From Xylocopa sonorina (taxonomy: Eukaryota; Arthropoda; Insecta; Hymenoptera; Apidae): a stretch of 64,000 bases of DNA. Both the position numbers and the translations under genes were made by a program. Location of the stretch: the NCBI RefSeq assembly GCF_050948175.1, contig NW_027490152.1, positions 1 through 64,000 of the forward strand, read 5' to 3'. Below the pieces are notes generated by a model. That model did no database searches. It had not been told where the DNA came from and saw only the letters and a program-made list of their open reading frames with translations. Positions within the stretch are counted from its first letter, which is position 1. The number at the start of each line of letters is the position of its first letter. This document shows, in pieces, positions 51,990-64,000 of this stretch.

Positions 51990-54900
51990 AAATGTCATGT
52001 ATACCTCGTATTCACTTCAAAAGTATGTAAATGCGACACTTCAATGCTAGGAAATAGCGTTTGCAGATGTCCACGTATCGTAGCAATAGAGTTCTAATGC
52101 CTCTTAAATCGCGATATCGCATCTCATTTCTATGTTTCGTGATAAGATATAATATTCATTGCGAAGTGTCATGAATACCTCGTATACACTTCAAAAGAAT
52201 GTAAATGCGACACGTCCGTGCTAGGAAATAGCGTATGCAGATGTCTACGTGTCGTAACAATAGAGGTCTAATGTTTCTTAAAACGAGATATCGTATCTCA
52301 TTTCGATGCTTCATCATAAGATGTAATATTCATTGCGATGTGTCATGTTTACCTCGTATTCACTTCAAAAGAATGTAAATGCGACACTTCAATGCTAGGA
52401 AATAGCGTTTGCAGATGTCCACGTATCGTAACAATAGAGTTCTAATGCCTCTTAAACCGCGATATCGCATCTTATTTCTATGTTTCGTGATAAGATATAG
52501 TATTCATTGCGAAGTGTCATGATTACCGCGTATACACTTCAAAAGAATGTAAATGCGACACATCCGTGCTAGGAAATAGCGTATGCAGATGTCTACGTGT
52601 CGTAACAATAGAGGTCTAATGTTTCTTAAAACGAGATATTGTATCTCATTTCGACGCTTCATCATAAGATGTAATATTCATTGCCATGTGTCATGTGTAC
52701 CTCGTATTCACTTCAAAAGAATGTAAATGCGACACTTCAATGCTAGGAAATAGCGTTTGCAGATGTCCACGTATCGTAGCAATAGAGTTCTAATGCCTCT
52801 TAAATCGCGATATCGCATCTCATTTCTATGTTTCGTGATAAGATATAATATTCATTGCGAAGTGTCATGTATACCTCGTATTCACTTCAAAAGAATGTAA
52901 ATGCGACACTTCCTTGCTAGGAAATAGCGTATGCAGATGTCTACGTGTCGTAACAATAGAGGTATAATGTTTCTTAAAACGAGATATCGTATCTCATTTC
53001 TATGTTTCGTGACAAGATATAATATTCATTGCGAAATGTCATGTATACCTCGTATTCACTTCAAAAGTATGTAAATGCGACACTTCAATGCTAGGAAATA
53101 GCGTTTGCAGATGTCCACGTATCGTAGCAATAGAGTTCTAATGCCTCTTAAATCGCGAAATCGCATCTCATTTCTATGTTTCGTGATAAGATATAATATT
53201 CATTGCGAAGTGTCATGTATACCTCGTATTCACTTCAAAAGAATGTAAATGCGACACTTCCTTGCTAGGAAATAGCGTATGCAGATGTCTACGTGTCGTA
53301 ACAATAGAGGTATAATGTTTCTTAAAACGAGATATCGTATCTCATTTCGATGCTTCATCATAAGATGTAATATTCATTGCGATGTGTCATGTATACCTCG
53401 TATTCACTTCAAAAGAATGTAAATGCGACACTTCCTTGCTAGGAAATAGCGTTTGCAGATGTCCACGTATCGTAACAATAGAGTTCTAATGCCTCATAAA
53501 TCGCGATATCGCATCTCATTTCTATGTTTCGTGATAAGATATAATATTCATTGCGAAGTGTCATGTATACCTCGTATTCACTTCAAAAGAATGTAAATGC
53601 GACACTTCCTTGCTAGGAAATAGCGTATGCAGATGTCTACGTGTCGTAACAATAGAGGTATAATGTTTCTTAAAACGAGATATCGTATCTCATTTCTATG
53701 TTTCGTGACAAGATATAATATTCATTGCGAAATGTCATGTATACCTCGTATTCACTTCAAAAGTATGTAAATGCGACACATCAATGCTAGGAAATAGCGT
53801 TTGCAGATGTCCACGTATCGTAGCAATAGAGTACTAATGCCTCTTAAATCGCGATATCGCATCTCATTTCTATGTTTCGTGATAAGATATAGTATTCATT
53901 GCGAAGTGTCATGAATACCGCGTATACACTTCAAAAGAATGTAAGTGCGACACATCCGTGCTAGGAAATAGCGTATGCAGATGTCTACGTGTCGTAACAA
54001 TAGAGGTATAATGTTTCTTAAAACGAGATATCGTATCTCATTTCGATGCTTCATCATAAGATGTAATATTCATTGCGATGTGTCATGTATACCTCGTATT
54101 CACTTCAAAAGAATGTAAATGCGACACTTCCTTGCTAGGAAATAGCGTTTGCAGATGTCCACGTATCGTAACAATAGAGTTCTAATGCCTCATAAATCGC
54201 GATATCGCATCTCATTTCTATGTTTCGTGATAAGATATAATATTCATTGCGAAATGTCATGTATACCTCGTATTCACTTCAAAAGTATGTAAATGCGACA
54301 CTTCAATGCTAGGAAATAGCGTTTGCAGATGTCCACGTATCGTAGCAATAGAGTTCTAATGCCTCTTAAATCGCGATATCGCATCTCATTTCTATGTTTC
54401 GTGATAAGATATAATATTCATTGCGAAGTGTCATGAATACCTCGTATACACTTCAAAAGAATGTAAATGCGACACGTCCGTGCTAGGAAATAGCGTATGC
54501 AGATGTCTACGTGTCGTAACAATAGAGGTCTAATGTTTCTTAAAACGAGATATCGTATCTCATTTCGATGCTTCATCATAAGATGTAATATTCATTGCGA
54601 TGTGTCATGTTTACCTCGTATTCACTTCAAAAGAATGTAAATGCGACACTTCAATGCTAGGAAATAGCGTTTGCAGATGTCCACGTATCGTAACAATAGA
54701 GTTCTAATGCCTCTTAAACCGCGATATCGCATCTTATTTCTATGTTTCGTGATAAGATATAGTATTCATTGCGAAGTGTCATGATTACCGCGTATACACT
54801 TCAAAAGAATGTAAATGCGACACATCCGTGCTAGGAAATAGCGTATGCAGATGTCTACGTGTCGTAACAATAGAGGTCTAATGTTTCTTAAAACGAGATA

Positions 54901-56380
54901 TTGTATCTCATTTCGACGCTTCATCATAAGATGTAATATTCATTGCCATGTGTCATGTGTACCTCGTATTCACTTCAAAAGAATGTAAATGCGACACTTC
55001 AATGCTAGGAAATAGCGTTTGCAGATGTCCACGTATCGTAGCAATAGAGTTCTAATGCCTCTTAAATCGCGATATCGCATCTCATTTCTATGTTTCGTGA
55101 TAAGATATAATATTCATTGCGAAGTGTCATGTATACCTCGTATTCACTTCAAAAGAATGTAAATGCGACACTTCCTTGCTAGGAAATAGCGTATGCAGAT
55201 GTCTACGTGTCGTAACAATAGAGGTATAATGTTTCTTAAAACGAGATATCGTATCTCATTTCTATGTTTCGTGACAAGATATAATATTCATTGCGAAATG
55301 TCATGTATACCTCGTATTCACTTCAAAAGTATGTAAATGCGACACTTCAATGCTAGGAAATAGCGTTTGCAGATGTCCACGTATCGTAGCAATAGAGTTC
55401 TAATGCCTCTTAAATCGCGAAATCGCATCTCATTTCTATGTTTCGTGATAAGATATAATATTCATTGCGAAGTGTCATGTATACCTCGTATTCACTTCAA
55501 AAGAATGTAAATGCGACACTTCCTTGCTAGGAAATAGCGTATGCAGATGTCTACGTGTCGTAACAATAGAGGTATAATGTTTCTTAAAACGAGATATCGT
55601 ATCTCATTTCGATGCTTCATCATAAGATGTAATATTCATTGCGATGTGTCATGTATACCTCGTATTCACTTCAAAAGAATGTAAATGCGACACTTCCTTG
55701 CTAGGAAATAGCGTTTGCAGATGTCCACGTATCGTAACAATAGAGTTCTAATGCCTCATAAATCGCGATATCGCATCTCATTTCTATGTTTCGTGATAAG
55801 ATATAATATTCATTGCGAAGTGTCATGTATACCTCGTATTCACTTCAAAAGAATGTAAATGCGACACTTCCTTGCTAGGAAATAGCGTATGCAGATGTCT
55901 ACGTGTCGTAACAATAGAGGTATAATGTTTCTTAAAACGAGATATCGTATCTCATTTCTATGTTTCGTGACAAGATATAATATTCATTGCGAAATGTCAT
56001 GTATACCTCGTATTCACTTCAAAAGTATGTAAATGCGACACTTCAATGCTAGGAAATAGCGTTTGCAGATGTCCACGTATCGTAGCAATAGAGTTCTAAT
56101 GCCTCTTAAATCGCGATATCGCATCTCATTTCTATGTTTCGTGATAAGATATAGTATTCATTGCGAAGTGTCATGAATACCGCGTATACACTTCAAAAGA
56201 ATGTAAATGCGACACATCCGTGCTAGGAAATAGCGTATGCAGATGTCTACGTGTCGTAACAATAGAGGTCTAATGTTTCTTAAAACGAGATATCGTATAT
56301 CATTTCGATGCTTCATCATAAGATGTAATATTCATTGCGATGTGTCATGTATACCTCGTATTCACTTCAAAAGAATGTAA
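50998..56380 (+). repeat. 13-monomer HOR (2,262 bp)
   Basis: The sequence repeats at 2,262 bp for about 2.4 copies. C-type landmarks 51,087, 51,783, 52,305 and 52,653 recur at 53,349, 54,045, 54,567 and 54,915, and 53,349, 54,045 recur at 55,611, 56,307. GATTACCGCG is at 52,521 and 54,783, GCGAAATCGC at 53,154 and 55,416, GTACTA at 51,569 and 53,831. In the third copy GTACTAATG has become GTTCTAATG and GTAAGTGCG has become GTAAATGCG near 56,093-56,210, which looks like replacement by a related segment. Confidence 0.83.
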
Positions 56381-59300
56381 ATGCGACACTTCAATGCTAG
56401 GAAATAGCGTTTGCAGATGTCCACGTATCGTAACAATAGAGTTCTAATGCCTCTTAAACCGCGATATCGCATCTTATTTCTATGTTTCGTGATAAGATAT
56501 AGTATTCATTGCGAAGTGTCATGATTACCGCGTATACACTTCAAAAGAATGTAAATGCGACACATCCGTGCTAGGAAATAGCGTATGCAGATGTCTACGT
56601 GTCGTAACAATAGAGGTCTAATGTTTCTTAAAACGAGATATTGTATCTCATTTCGACGCTTCATCATAAGATGTAATATTCATTGCCATGTGTCATGTGT
56701 ACCTCGTATTCACTTCAAAAGAATGTAAATGCGACACTTCAATGCTAGGAAATAGCGTTTGCAGATGTCCACGTATCGTAGCAATAGAGTTCTAATGCCT
56801 CTTAAATCGCGATATCGCATCTCATTTCTATGTTTCGTGATAAGATATAATATTCATTGCGAAGTGTCATGTATACCTCGTATTCACTTCAAAAGAATGT
56901 AAATGCGACACTTCCTTGCTAGGAAATAGCGTATGCAGATGTCTACGTGTCGTAACAATAGAGGTATAATGTTTCTTAAAACGAGATATCGTATCTCATT
57001 TCTATGTTTCGTGACAAGATATAATATTCAATGCGAAATGTCATGTATACCTCGTATTCACTTCAAAAGTATGTAAATGCGACACTTCAATGCTAGGAAA
57101 TAGCGTTTGCAGATGTCCACGTATCGTAGCAATAGAGTTCTAATGCCTCTTAAATCGCGATATCGCATCTCATTTCTATGTTTCGTGATAAGATATAATA
57201 TTCATTGCGAAGTGTCATGTATACCTCGTATTCACTTCAAAAGAATGTAAATGCGACACTTCCTTGCTAGGAAATAGCGTATGCAGATGTCTACGTGTCG
57301 TAACAATAGAGGTATAATGTTTCTTAAAACGAGATATCGTATCTCATTTCTATGTTTCGTGACAAGATATAATATTCATTGCGAAATGTCATGTATACCT
57401 CGTATTCACTTCAAAAGTATGTAAATGCGACACTTCAATGCTAGGAAATAGCGTTTGCAGATGTCCACGTATCGTAGCAATAGAGTTCTAATGCCTCTTA
57501 AATCGCGATATCGCATCTCATTTCTATGTTTCGTGATAAGATATAGTATTCATTGCGAAGTGTCATGAATACCGCGTATACACTTCAAAAGAATGTAAAT
57601 GCGACACATCCGTGCTAGGAAATAGCGTATGCAGATGTCTACGTGTCGTAACAATAGAGGTCTAATGTTTCTTAAAACGAGATATCGTATATCATTTCGA
57701 TGCTTCATCATAAGATGTAATATTCATTGCGATGTGTCATGTATACCTCGTATTCACTTCAAAAGAATGTAAATGCGACACTTCCTTGCTAGGAAATAGC
57801 GTTTGCAGATGTCCACGTATCGTAACAATAGAGTTCTAATGCCTCTTAAATCGCGATATCGCATCTCATTTCTATGTTTCGTTATAACATATACTATTCA
57901 TTGCGAAGTGTCATGAATACCGCGTATACACTTCAAAAGAATGTAAATGCGACACATCCGTGCTAGGAAATAGCGTATGCAGATGTCTACGTGTCGTAAC
58001 AATAGAGGTATAATGTTTCTTAAAACGAGATATCGTATCTCATTTCTATGTTTCGTGACAAGATATAATATTCAATGCGAAATGTCATGTATACCTCGTA
58101 TTCACTTCAAAAGTATGTAAATGCGACACTTCAATGCTAGGAAATAGCGTTTGCAGATGTCCACGTATCGTAGCAATAGAGTTCTAATGCCTCTTAAATC
58201 GCGATATCGCATCTCATTTCTATGTTTCGTGATAAGATATAATATTCATTGCGAAGTGTCATGTATACCTCGTATTCACTTCAAAAGAATGTAAATGCGA
58301 CACTTCCTTGCTAGGAAATAGCGTATGCAGATGTCTACGTGTCGTAACAATAGAGGTATAATGTTTCTTAAAACGAGATATCGTATCTCATTTCTATGTT
58401 TCGTGACAAGATATAATATTCATTGCGAAATGTCATGTATACCTCGTATTCACTTCAAAAGTATGTAAATGCGACACTTCAATGCTAGGAAATAGCGTTT
58501 GCAGATGTCCACGTATCGTAGCAATAGAGTTCTAATGCCTCTTAAATCGCGATATCGCATCTCATTTCTATGTTTCGTGATAAGATATAATATTCATTGC
58601 GAAGTGTCATGTATACCTCGTATTCACTTCAAAAGAATGTAAATGCGACACTTCCTTGCTAGGAAATAGCGTATGCAGATGTCTACGTGTCGTAACAATA
58701 GAGGTATAATGTTTCTTAAAACGAGATATCGTATCTCATTTCTATGTTTCGTGACAAGATATAATATTCATTGCGAAATGTCATGTATACCTCGTATTCA
58801 CTTCAAAAGTATGTAAATGCGACACATCAATGCTAGGAAATAGCGTTTGCAGATGTCCACGTATCGTAGCAATAGAGTACTAATGCCTCTTAAATCGCGA
58901 TATCGCATCTCATTTCTATGTTTCGTGATAAGATATAGTATTCATTGCGAAGTGTCATGAATACCGCGTATACACTTCAAAAGAATGTAAGTGCGACACA
59001 TCCGTGCTAGGAAATAGCGTATGCAGATGTCTACGTGTCGTAACAATAGAGGTATAATGTTTCTTAAAACGAGATATCGTATCTCAATTCGATGCTTCAT
59101 CATAAGATGTAATATTCATTGCGATGTGTCATGTATACCTCGTATTCACTTCAAAAGAATGTAAATGCGACACTTCCTTGCTAGGAAATAGCGTTTGCAG
59201 ATGTCCACGTATCGTAACAATAGAGTTCTAATGCCTCATAAATCGCGATATCGCATCTCATTTCTATGTTTCGTGATAAGATATAATATTCATTGCGAAA

Positions 59301-60500
59301 TGTCATGTATACCTCGTATTCACTTCAAAAGTATGTAAATGCGACACTTCAATGCTAGGAAATAGCGTTTGCAGATGTCCACGTATCGTAGCAATAGAGT
59401 TCTAATGCCTCTTAAATCGCGATATCGCATCTCATTTCTATGTTTCGTGATAAGATATAATATTCATTGCGAAGTGTCATGAATACCTCGTATACACTTC
59501 AAAAGAATGTAAATGCGACACGTCCGTGCTAGGAAATAGCGTATGCAGATGTCTACGTGTCGTAACAATAGAGGTCTATTGTTTCTTAAAACGAGATATT
59601 GTATCTCATTTCGACGCTTCATCATAAGATGTAATATTCATTGCCATGTGTCATGTGTACCTCGTATTCACTTCAAAAGAATGTAAATGCGACACTTCAA
59701 TGCTAGGAAATAGCGTTTGCAGATGTCCACGTATCGTAGCAATAGAGTTCTAATGCCTCTTAAATCGCGATATCGCATCTCATTTCTATGTTTCGTGATA
59801 AGATATAATATTCATTGCGAAGTGTCATGTATACCTCGTATTCACTTCAAAAGAATGTAAATGCGACACTTCCTTGCTAGGAAATAGCGTATGCAGATGT
59901 CTACGTGTCGTAACAATAGAGGTATAATGTTTCTTAAAACGAGATATCGTATCTCATTTCTATGTTTCGTGACAAGATATAATATTCATTGCGAAATGTC
60001 ATGTATACCTCGTATTCACTTCAAAAGTATGTAAATGCGACACTTCAATGCTAGGAAATAGCGTTTGCAGATGTCCACGTATCGTAGCAATAGAGTTCTA
60101 ATGCCTCTTAAATCGCGATATCGCATCTCATTTCTATGTTTCGTGATAAGATATAGTATTCATTGCGAAGTGTCATGAATACCGCGTATACACTTCAAAA
60201 GAATGTAAATGCGACACATCCGTGCTAGGAAATAGCGTATGCAGATGTCTACGTGTCGTAACAATAGAGGTCTAATGTTTCTTAAAACGAGATATCGTAT
60301 ATCATTTCGATGCTTCATCATAAGATGTAATATTCATTGCGATGTGTCATGTATACCTCGTATTCACTTCAAAAGAATGTAAATGCGACACTTCCTTGCT
60401 AGGAAATAGCGTTTGCAGATGTCCACGTATCGTAACAATAGAGTTCTAATGCCTCTTAAATCGCGATATCGCATCTCATTTCTATGTTTCGTTATAACAT
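56381..60500 (+). repeat. Mosaic of earlier blocks
   Basis: This stretch re-uses blocks seen to its left: GATTACCGCG at 56,523 (10 monomers after 54,783), the GTATATCATTTCG C-type at 57,699 and 60,309, GTTATAACATATAC at 57,881 and 60,491, and GTACTA at 58,877. At 59,578-59,613 the expected monomers between the GTCCGTGC A monomer and the GACGCTTC C monomer are missing (AGAGGTCTATTG followed directly by the GACGC form). The usual +3, +2 C spacing is collapsed to +3, an in-register loss of two monomers. Confidence 0.75.
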
Positions 60501-60538
60501 ATACTATTCATTGCGAAGTGTCACTAATACCGCGTATA

Positions 60539-61560
60539 CACTTCAAAAGAATGTAAATGCGACACATCCGTGCTAGGAAATAGCGTATGCAGATGTCTAC
60601 GTGTCGTAACAATAGAGGTATAATGATTCTTAAAACGAGATATCGTATCTCATTTCTATGTTTCGTGATAAGATATAATATTCATTGCGAAATGTCATGT
60701 GTACCTCGTATTCACTTCAAAAGTATGTAAATGCGACACGTCCGTGCTAGGAAATAGCGTATGCAGATGTCCACGTGTCGTAACAATAGAGGTCTAATGT
60801 TTCTTAAAACGAGATATCGTATCTCATTTCTATGTTTCGTGACAAGATATAATATTCATTGCGAAATGTCATGTATACCTCGTATTCACTTCAAAAGTAT
60901 GTAAATGCGACACTTCAATGCTAGGAAATAGCGTTGGCAGATGTCCACGTATCGTAGCAATAGAGTTCTAATGCCTCTTAAATCGCGATATCGCATCTCA
61001 TTTCTATGTTTCGTTATAAGATATAATATTCATTGCGAAGTGTCACGAATACCGCGTATACACTTCAAAAGAATGTAAGTGCGACACATCCGTGCTAGGA
61101 AATAGCGTATGCAGATGTCTACGTGTCGAAACAATAGAGATCTAATGTTTCTTAAAACGAGATATCGCATCTCATTTCTGTGTTTCGTGATAAGATATAG
61201 TATTCATTGCGTAGTGTCATGTATACCTCGTATTCACTTCAAAAGTATGTAAATGCGACACTTCAATTCTAGGAAATAGCGTTTGCAGATGTCCACGTAT
61301 CGTAACAATAGAGTTCTAATGCCCCTTAAACCGCGATATCGCATCTTATTTCTATGTTTCGTGATAAGATATAGTATTCATTGCGAAGTGTCATGAATAC
61401 CGCGTATACACTTCAAAAGAATGTAAATGCGACACATCCGTGCTAGGAAATAGCGTATGCAGATGTCTACGTGTCGTAACAATAGAGGTATAATGTTTCT
61501 TAAAACGAGATATCGTATCTCATTTCTATGTTTCGTGACAAGATATAATATTCATTGCGA
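60539..61560 (+). repeat. Copy of the 41.2-42.9 kb segment, about 19 kb away
   Basis: The rare TAATGATTCTTAAAACG is at 60,621 and 41,307. GCGTTGGCAG is at 60,931, 41,617 and 42,313. AATAGAGATC and CTTCAATTCTAGG follow in the same order. The first part matches 41,225-41,985 at 19,314 bp (111 monomers) and the rest matches 42,300-42,900 at 18,618 bp (107 monomers), as expected if only one copy of the 696 bp duplication is present here. Several single-base differences (near 60,524, 60,704, 60,771, 61,324) show that it is not a very recent copy. Confidence 0.78.
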
Positions 61561-62794
61561 AATGTCATGTATACCTCGTATTCACTTCAAAAGTATGTAA
61601 ATGCGACACTTCAATGCTAGGAAATAGCGTTTGCAGATGTCCACGTATCGTAGCAATAGAGTTCTAATGCCTCTTAAATCGCGATATCGCATCTCATTTC
61701 TATGTTTCGTGATAAGATATAATATTCATTGCGAAGTGTCATGTATACCTCGTATTCACTTCAAAAGAATGTAAATGCGACACTTCCTTGCTAGGAAATA
61801 GCGTATGCAGATGTCTACGTGTCGTAACAATAGAGGTATAATGTTTCTTAAAACGAGATATCGTATCTCATTTCTATGTTTCGTGACAAGATATAATATT
61901 CATTGCGAAATGTCATGTATACCTCGTATTCACTTCAAAAGTATGTAAATGCGACACATCAATGCTAGGAAATAGCGTTTGCAGATGTCCACGTATCGTA
62001 GCAATAGAGTACTAATGCCTCTTAAATCGCGATATCGCATCTCATTTCTATGTTTCGTGATAAGATATAGTATTCATTGCGAAGTGTCATGAATACCGCG
62101 TATACACTTCAAAAGAATGTAAGTGCGACACATCCGTGCTAGGAAATAGCGTATGCAGATGTCTACGTGTCGTAACAATAGAGGTATAATGTTTCTTAAA
62201 ACGAGATATCGTATCTCATTTCGATGCTTCATCATAAGATGTAATATTCATTGCGATGTGTCATGTATACCTCGTATTCACTTCAAAAGAATGTAAATGC
62301 GACACTTCCTTGCTAGGAAATAGCGTTTGCAGATGTCCACGTATCGTAACAATAGAGTTCTAATGCCTCATAAATCGCGATATCGCATCTCATTTCTATG
62401 TTTCGTGATAAGATATAATATTCATTGCGAAATGTCATGTATACCTCGTATTCACTTCAAAAGTATGTAAATGCGACACTTCAATGCTAGGAAATAGCGT
62501 TTGCAGATGTCCACGTATCGTAGCAATAGAGTTCTAATGCCTCTTAAATCGCGATATCGCATCTCATTTCTATGTTTCGTGATAAGATATAATATTCATT
62601 GCGAAGTGTCATGAATACCTCGTATACACTTCAAAAGAATGTAAATGCGACACGTCCGTGCTAGGAAATAGCGTATGCAGATGTCTACGTGTCGTAACAA
62701 TAGAGGTCTAATGTTTCTTAAAACGAGATATCGTATCTCATTTCGATGCTTCATCATAAGATGTAATATTCATTGCGATGTGTCATGTTTACCT

Positions 62795-64000
62795 CGTATT
62801 CACTTCAAAAGAATGTAAATGCGACACTTCAATGCTAGGAAATAGCGTTTGCAGATGTCCACGTATCGTAGCAATAGAGTTCTAATGCCTCTTAAATCGC
62901 GATATCGCATCTCATTTCTATGTTTCGTGATAAGATATAATATTCATTGCGAAGTGTCATGTATACCTCGTATTCACTTCAAAACAATGTAAATGCGACA
63001 CTTCCTTGCTAGGAAATAGCGTATGCAGATGTCTACGTGTCGTAACAATAGAGGTATAATGTTTCTTAAAACGAGATATCGTATCTCATTTCTATGTTTC
63101 GTGACAAGATATAATATTCATTGCGAAATGTCATGTATACCTCGTATTCACTTCAAAAGTATGTAAATACGACACTTCAATGCTAGGAAATAGCGTTTGC
63201 AGATGTCTACGTATCGTAACAATAGAGTTCTAATGCCTCTTAAATCGCGATATCGCATCTCATTTCTATGTTTCGTGATAAGATATAATATTCATTGCGA
63301 AGTGCCATGAATACCGCGTATACTCTTCAAAAGAATGTAAATGCGACACATCCGTGCTAGGAAATAGCGTATGCAGATGTCTACGTGTCGTAACAATAGA
63401 GGTCTAATGTTTCCTAAAACGAGATATCGTATCTCATTTCTATGTTTCGTGACAAGATATAATATTCATTGCGAAATGTCATGTATACCTCGTATTCACT
63501 TCAAAAGTATGTAAATGCGACACTTCAATGCTAGGAAATAGCGTTTGCAGATGTCCACGTATCGTAGCAATAGAGTTCTAATGCCTCTTAAATCGCGATA
63601 TCGCATCTCATTTCTATGTTTCGTGATAAGATATAATATTCATTGCGAAGTGTCATGTATACCTCGTATTCACTTCAAAACAATGTAAATGCGACACTTC
63701 CTTGCTAGGAAATAGCGTATGCAGATGTCTACGTGTCGTAACAATAGAGGTATAATGTTTCTTAAAACGAGATATCGTATCTCGTTTCTATGTTTCGTGA
63801 CAAGATATAATATTCATTGCGAAATGTCATGTATACCTCGTATTCACTTCAAAAGTATGTAAATACGACACTTCAATGCTAGGAAATAGCGTTTGCAGAT
63901 GTCCACGTATCGTAGCAATAGAGTACTAATGCCTCTTAAATCGCGATATCGCATCTCATTTCTATGTTTCGTGATAAGATATAGTATTCATTGCGAAGTG
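62795..64000 (+). repeat. 696-bp four-monomer tandem duplication at right end
   Basis: CTTCAAAACAATG occurs with its AAAAC at 62,981 and 63,677, and ATGTAAATACGAC at 63,161 and 63,857, both 696 bp apart, with close matching between. The copies differ near 63,207 (TCTACGTATCG) and 63,783 (CTCGTTTC). The monomer near 63,303 has GTGCCATG with TATACTCTTC, a combination otherwise seen near 1,820 in the left zone. The window ends inside an A monomer. Confidence 0.8.

Larger units (their letters stand above)
1..64000 (+). repeat. 174-bp tandem satellite array (whole window)
   Basis: Every line of the window is a copy of one 174 bp unit, always in the same orientation, about 368 copies in all. Anchors such as GGAAATAGCG and ATATCG recur every 174 bp from the first base to the last. 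The shared ATATCG falls at 27, 201, 373, 547, 721 and 895; the single 172 step reflects two one-base deletions. One monomer counted by hand has 33 C, 33 G and 12 CpG in 174 bp. No unique sequence, transposon, gene or inversion interrupts it. Unit size, head-to-tail order and nested higher-order repeats match what is known of centromeric and pericentromeric satellites in eukaryotes. The centromere role is inference. I do not recognise the family and see no resemblance to primate alpha satellite. Confidence 0.98.

Noticed and set aside
1..64000. CRISPR array
   Set aside because: The repeats are contiguous 174 bp units with no unique spacers between constant repeats, and no cas genes.
1..64000. 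Primate alpha satellite (about 171 bp)
   Set aside because: The unit size is close, but the sequence, the exact 174 bp length and the CpG-rich words do not look like alpha satellite, and no functional CENP-B box is present.
1..64000. rDNA spacer, telomere repeat or tandem gene cluster
   Set aside because: No rRNA, tRNA or coding segments and no short telomeric motif. The unit is too short to hold a gene and its promoter.
1..64000. Transposon or retroelement insertions, and inverted segments
   Set aside because: Spacing stays a multiple of 174 bp throughout, apart from the five indels described, and every monomer reads in the same direction, so nothing is inserted or flipped.

Overview
The whole 64 kb window is one uninterrupted tandem satellite array. 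I see no protein-coding gene, RNA gene, mobile element, CRISPR array or unique flanking sequence, and both ends of the window lie inside the array. The unit is 174 bp. All copies face the same way, and about 368 fit in the window. One monomer counted by hand has 66 G+C (38%) and 12 CpG, about twice the number expected. Head-to-tail units slightly longer than a nucleosome, higher-order repeats (HORs) of many lengths and the absence of unique DNA point to constitutive heterochromatin of a eukaryotic nuclear chromosome, with a centromere core the leading guess. I do not recognise the family, it does not look like primate alpha satellite, and I cannot name the organism. The CpG excess argues mildly for a lineage with little germline CpG methylation.

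Monomer classes. Phased from the conserved ACAATAG/GCAATAG, two main classes alternate through much of the array. Class A has a front ending in GCCTCTTAAATCGCG. Class B has a front ending in GTTTCTTAAAACGAG. The two exemplars I compared differ at 16 of 174 sites. Around them are A' (CTTATT, TAGTATT), C (GATGCTTCATCATAAG), D (B front, A middle, private TCTGTG and GCGTAG), E (A front, B rear) and F (GTTATAAG, TCACGAATAC). Variants behave as two cassettes: a linker-plus-front of about 52 bp and a body of about 99 bp.

Layout. 1-3,854: irregular, the most variable part. 3,855-13,391: a 27-monomer (4,698 bp) block present twice, itself 10+10+7. 6,115-21,165: several runs of a 10-monomer HOR (1,740 bp, A'-A'-B-A-B-E-A-C-F-D) separated by mixed stretches. 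23,241-27,269: the 10-mer gives way to a 9-mer (1,566 bp) lacking the E chimera. 27,270-28,707: a 640 bp repeat made by joining monomers 56 bp out of register. 30,340-37,500: 14-mer and 12-mer HORs with embedded 348 bp A-B dimers. 37,500-64,000: a mosaic of duplicated blocks with spacings of 4, 13, 19, 22 and 26 monomers and one pair about 19 kb apart.

How it fits together. Length is conserved almost perfectly: I find only five indel events in 64 kb, two of them copies of the same 56 bp junction. Change is by substitution, by conversion or crossover in register, and by block amplification. Each class keeps a dyad-symmetric element at the same place, and many monomers carry a second nested inverted repeat. 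These are the most plausible functional features visible. All HOR maps here were read by eye from diagnostic variants; block edges are good to tens of bases.
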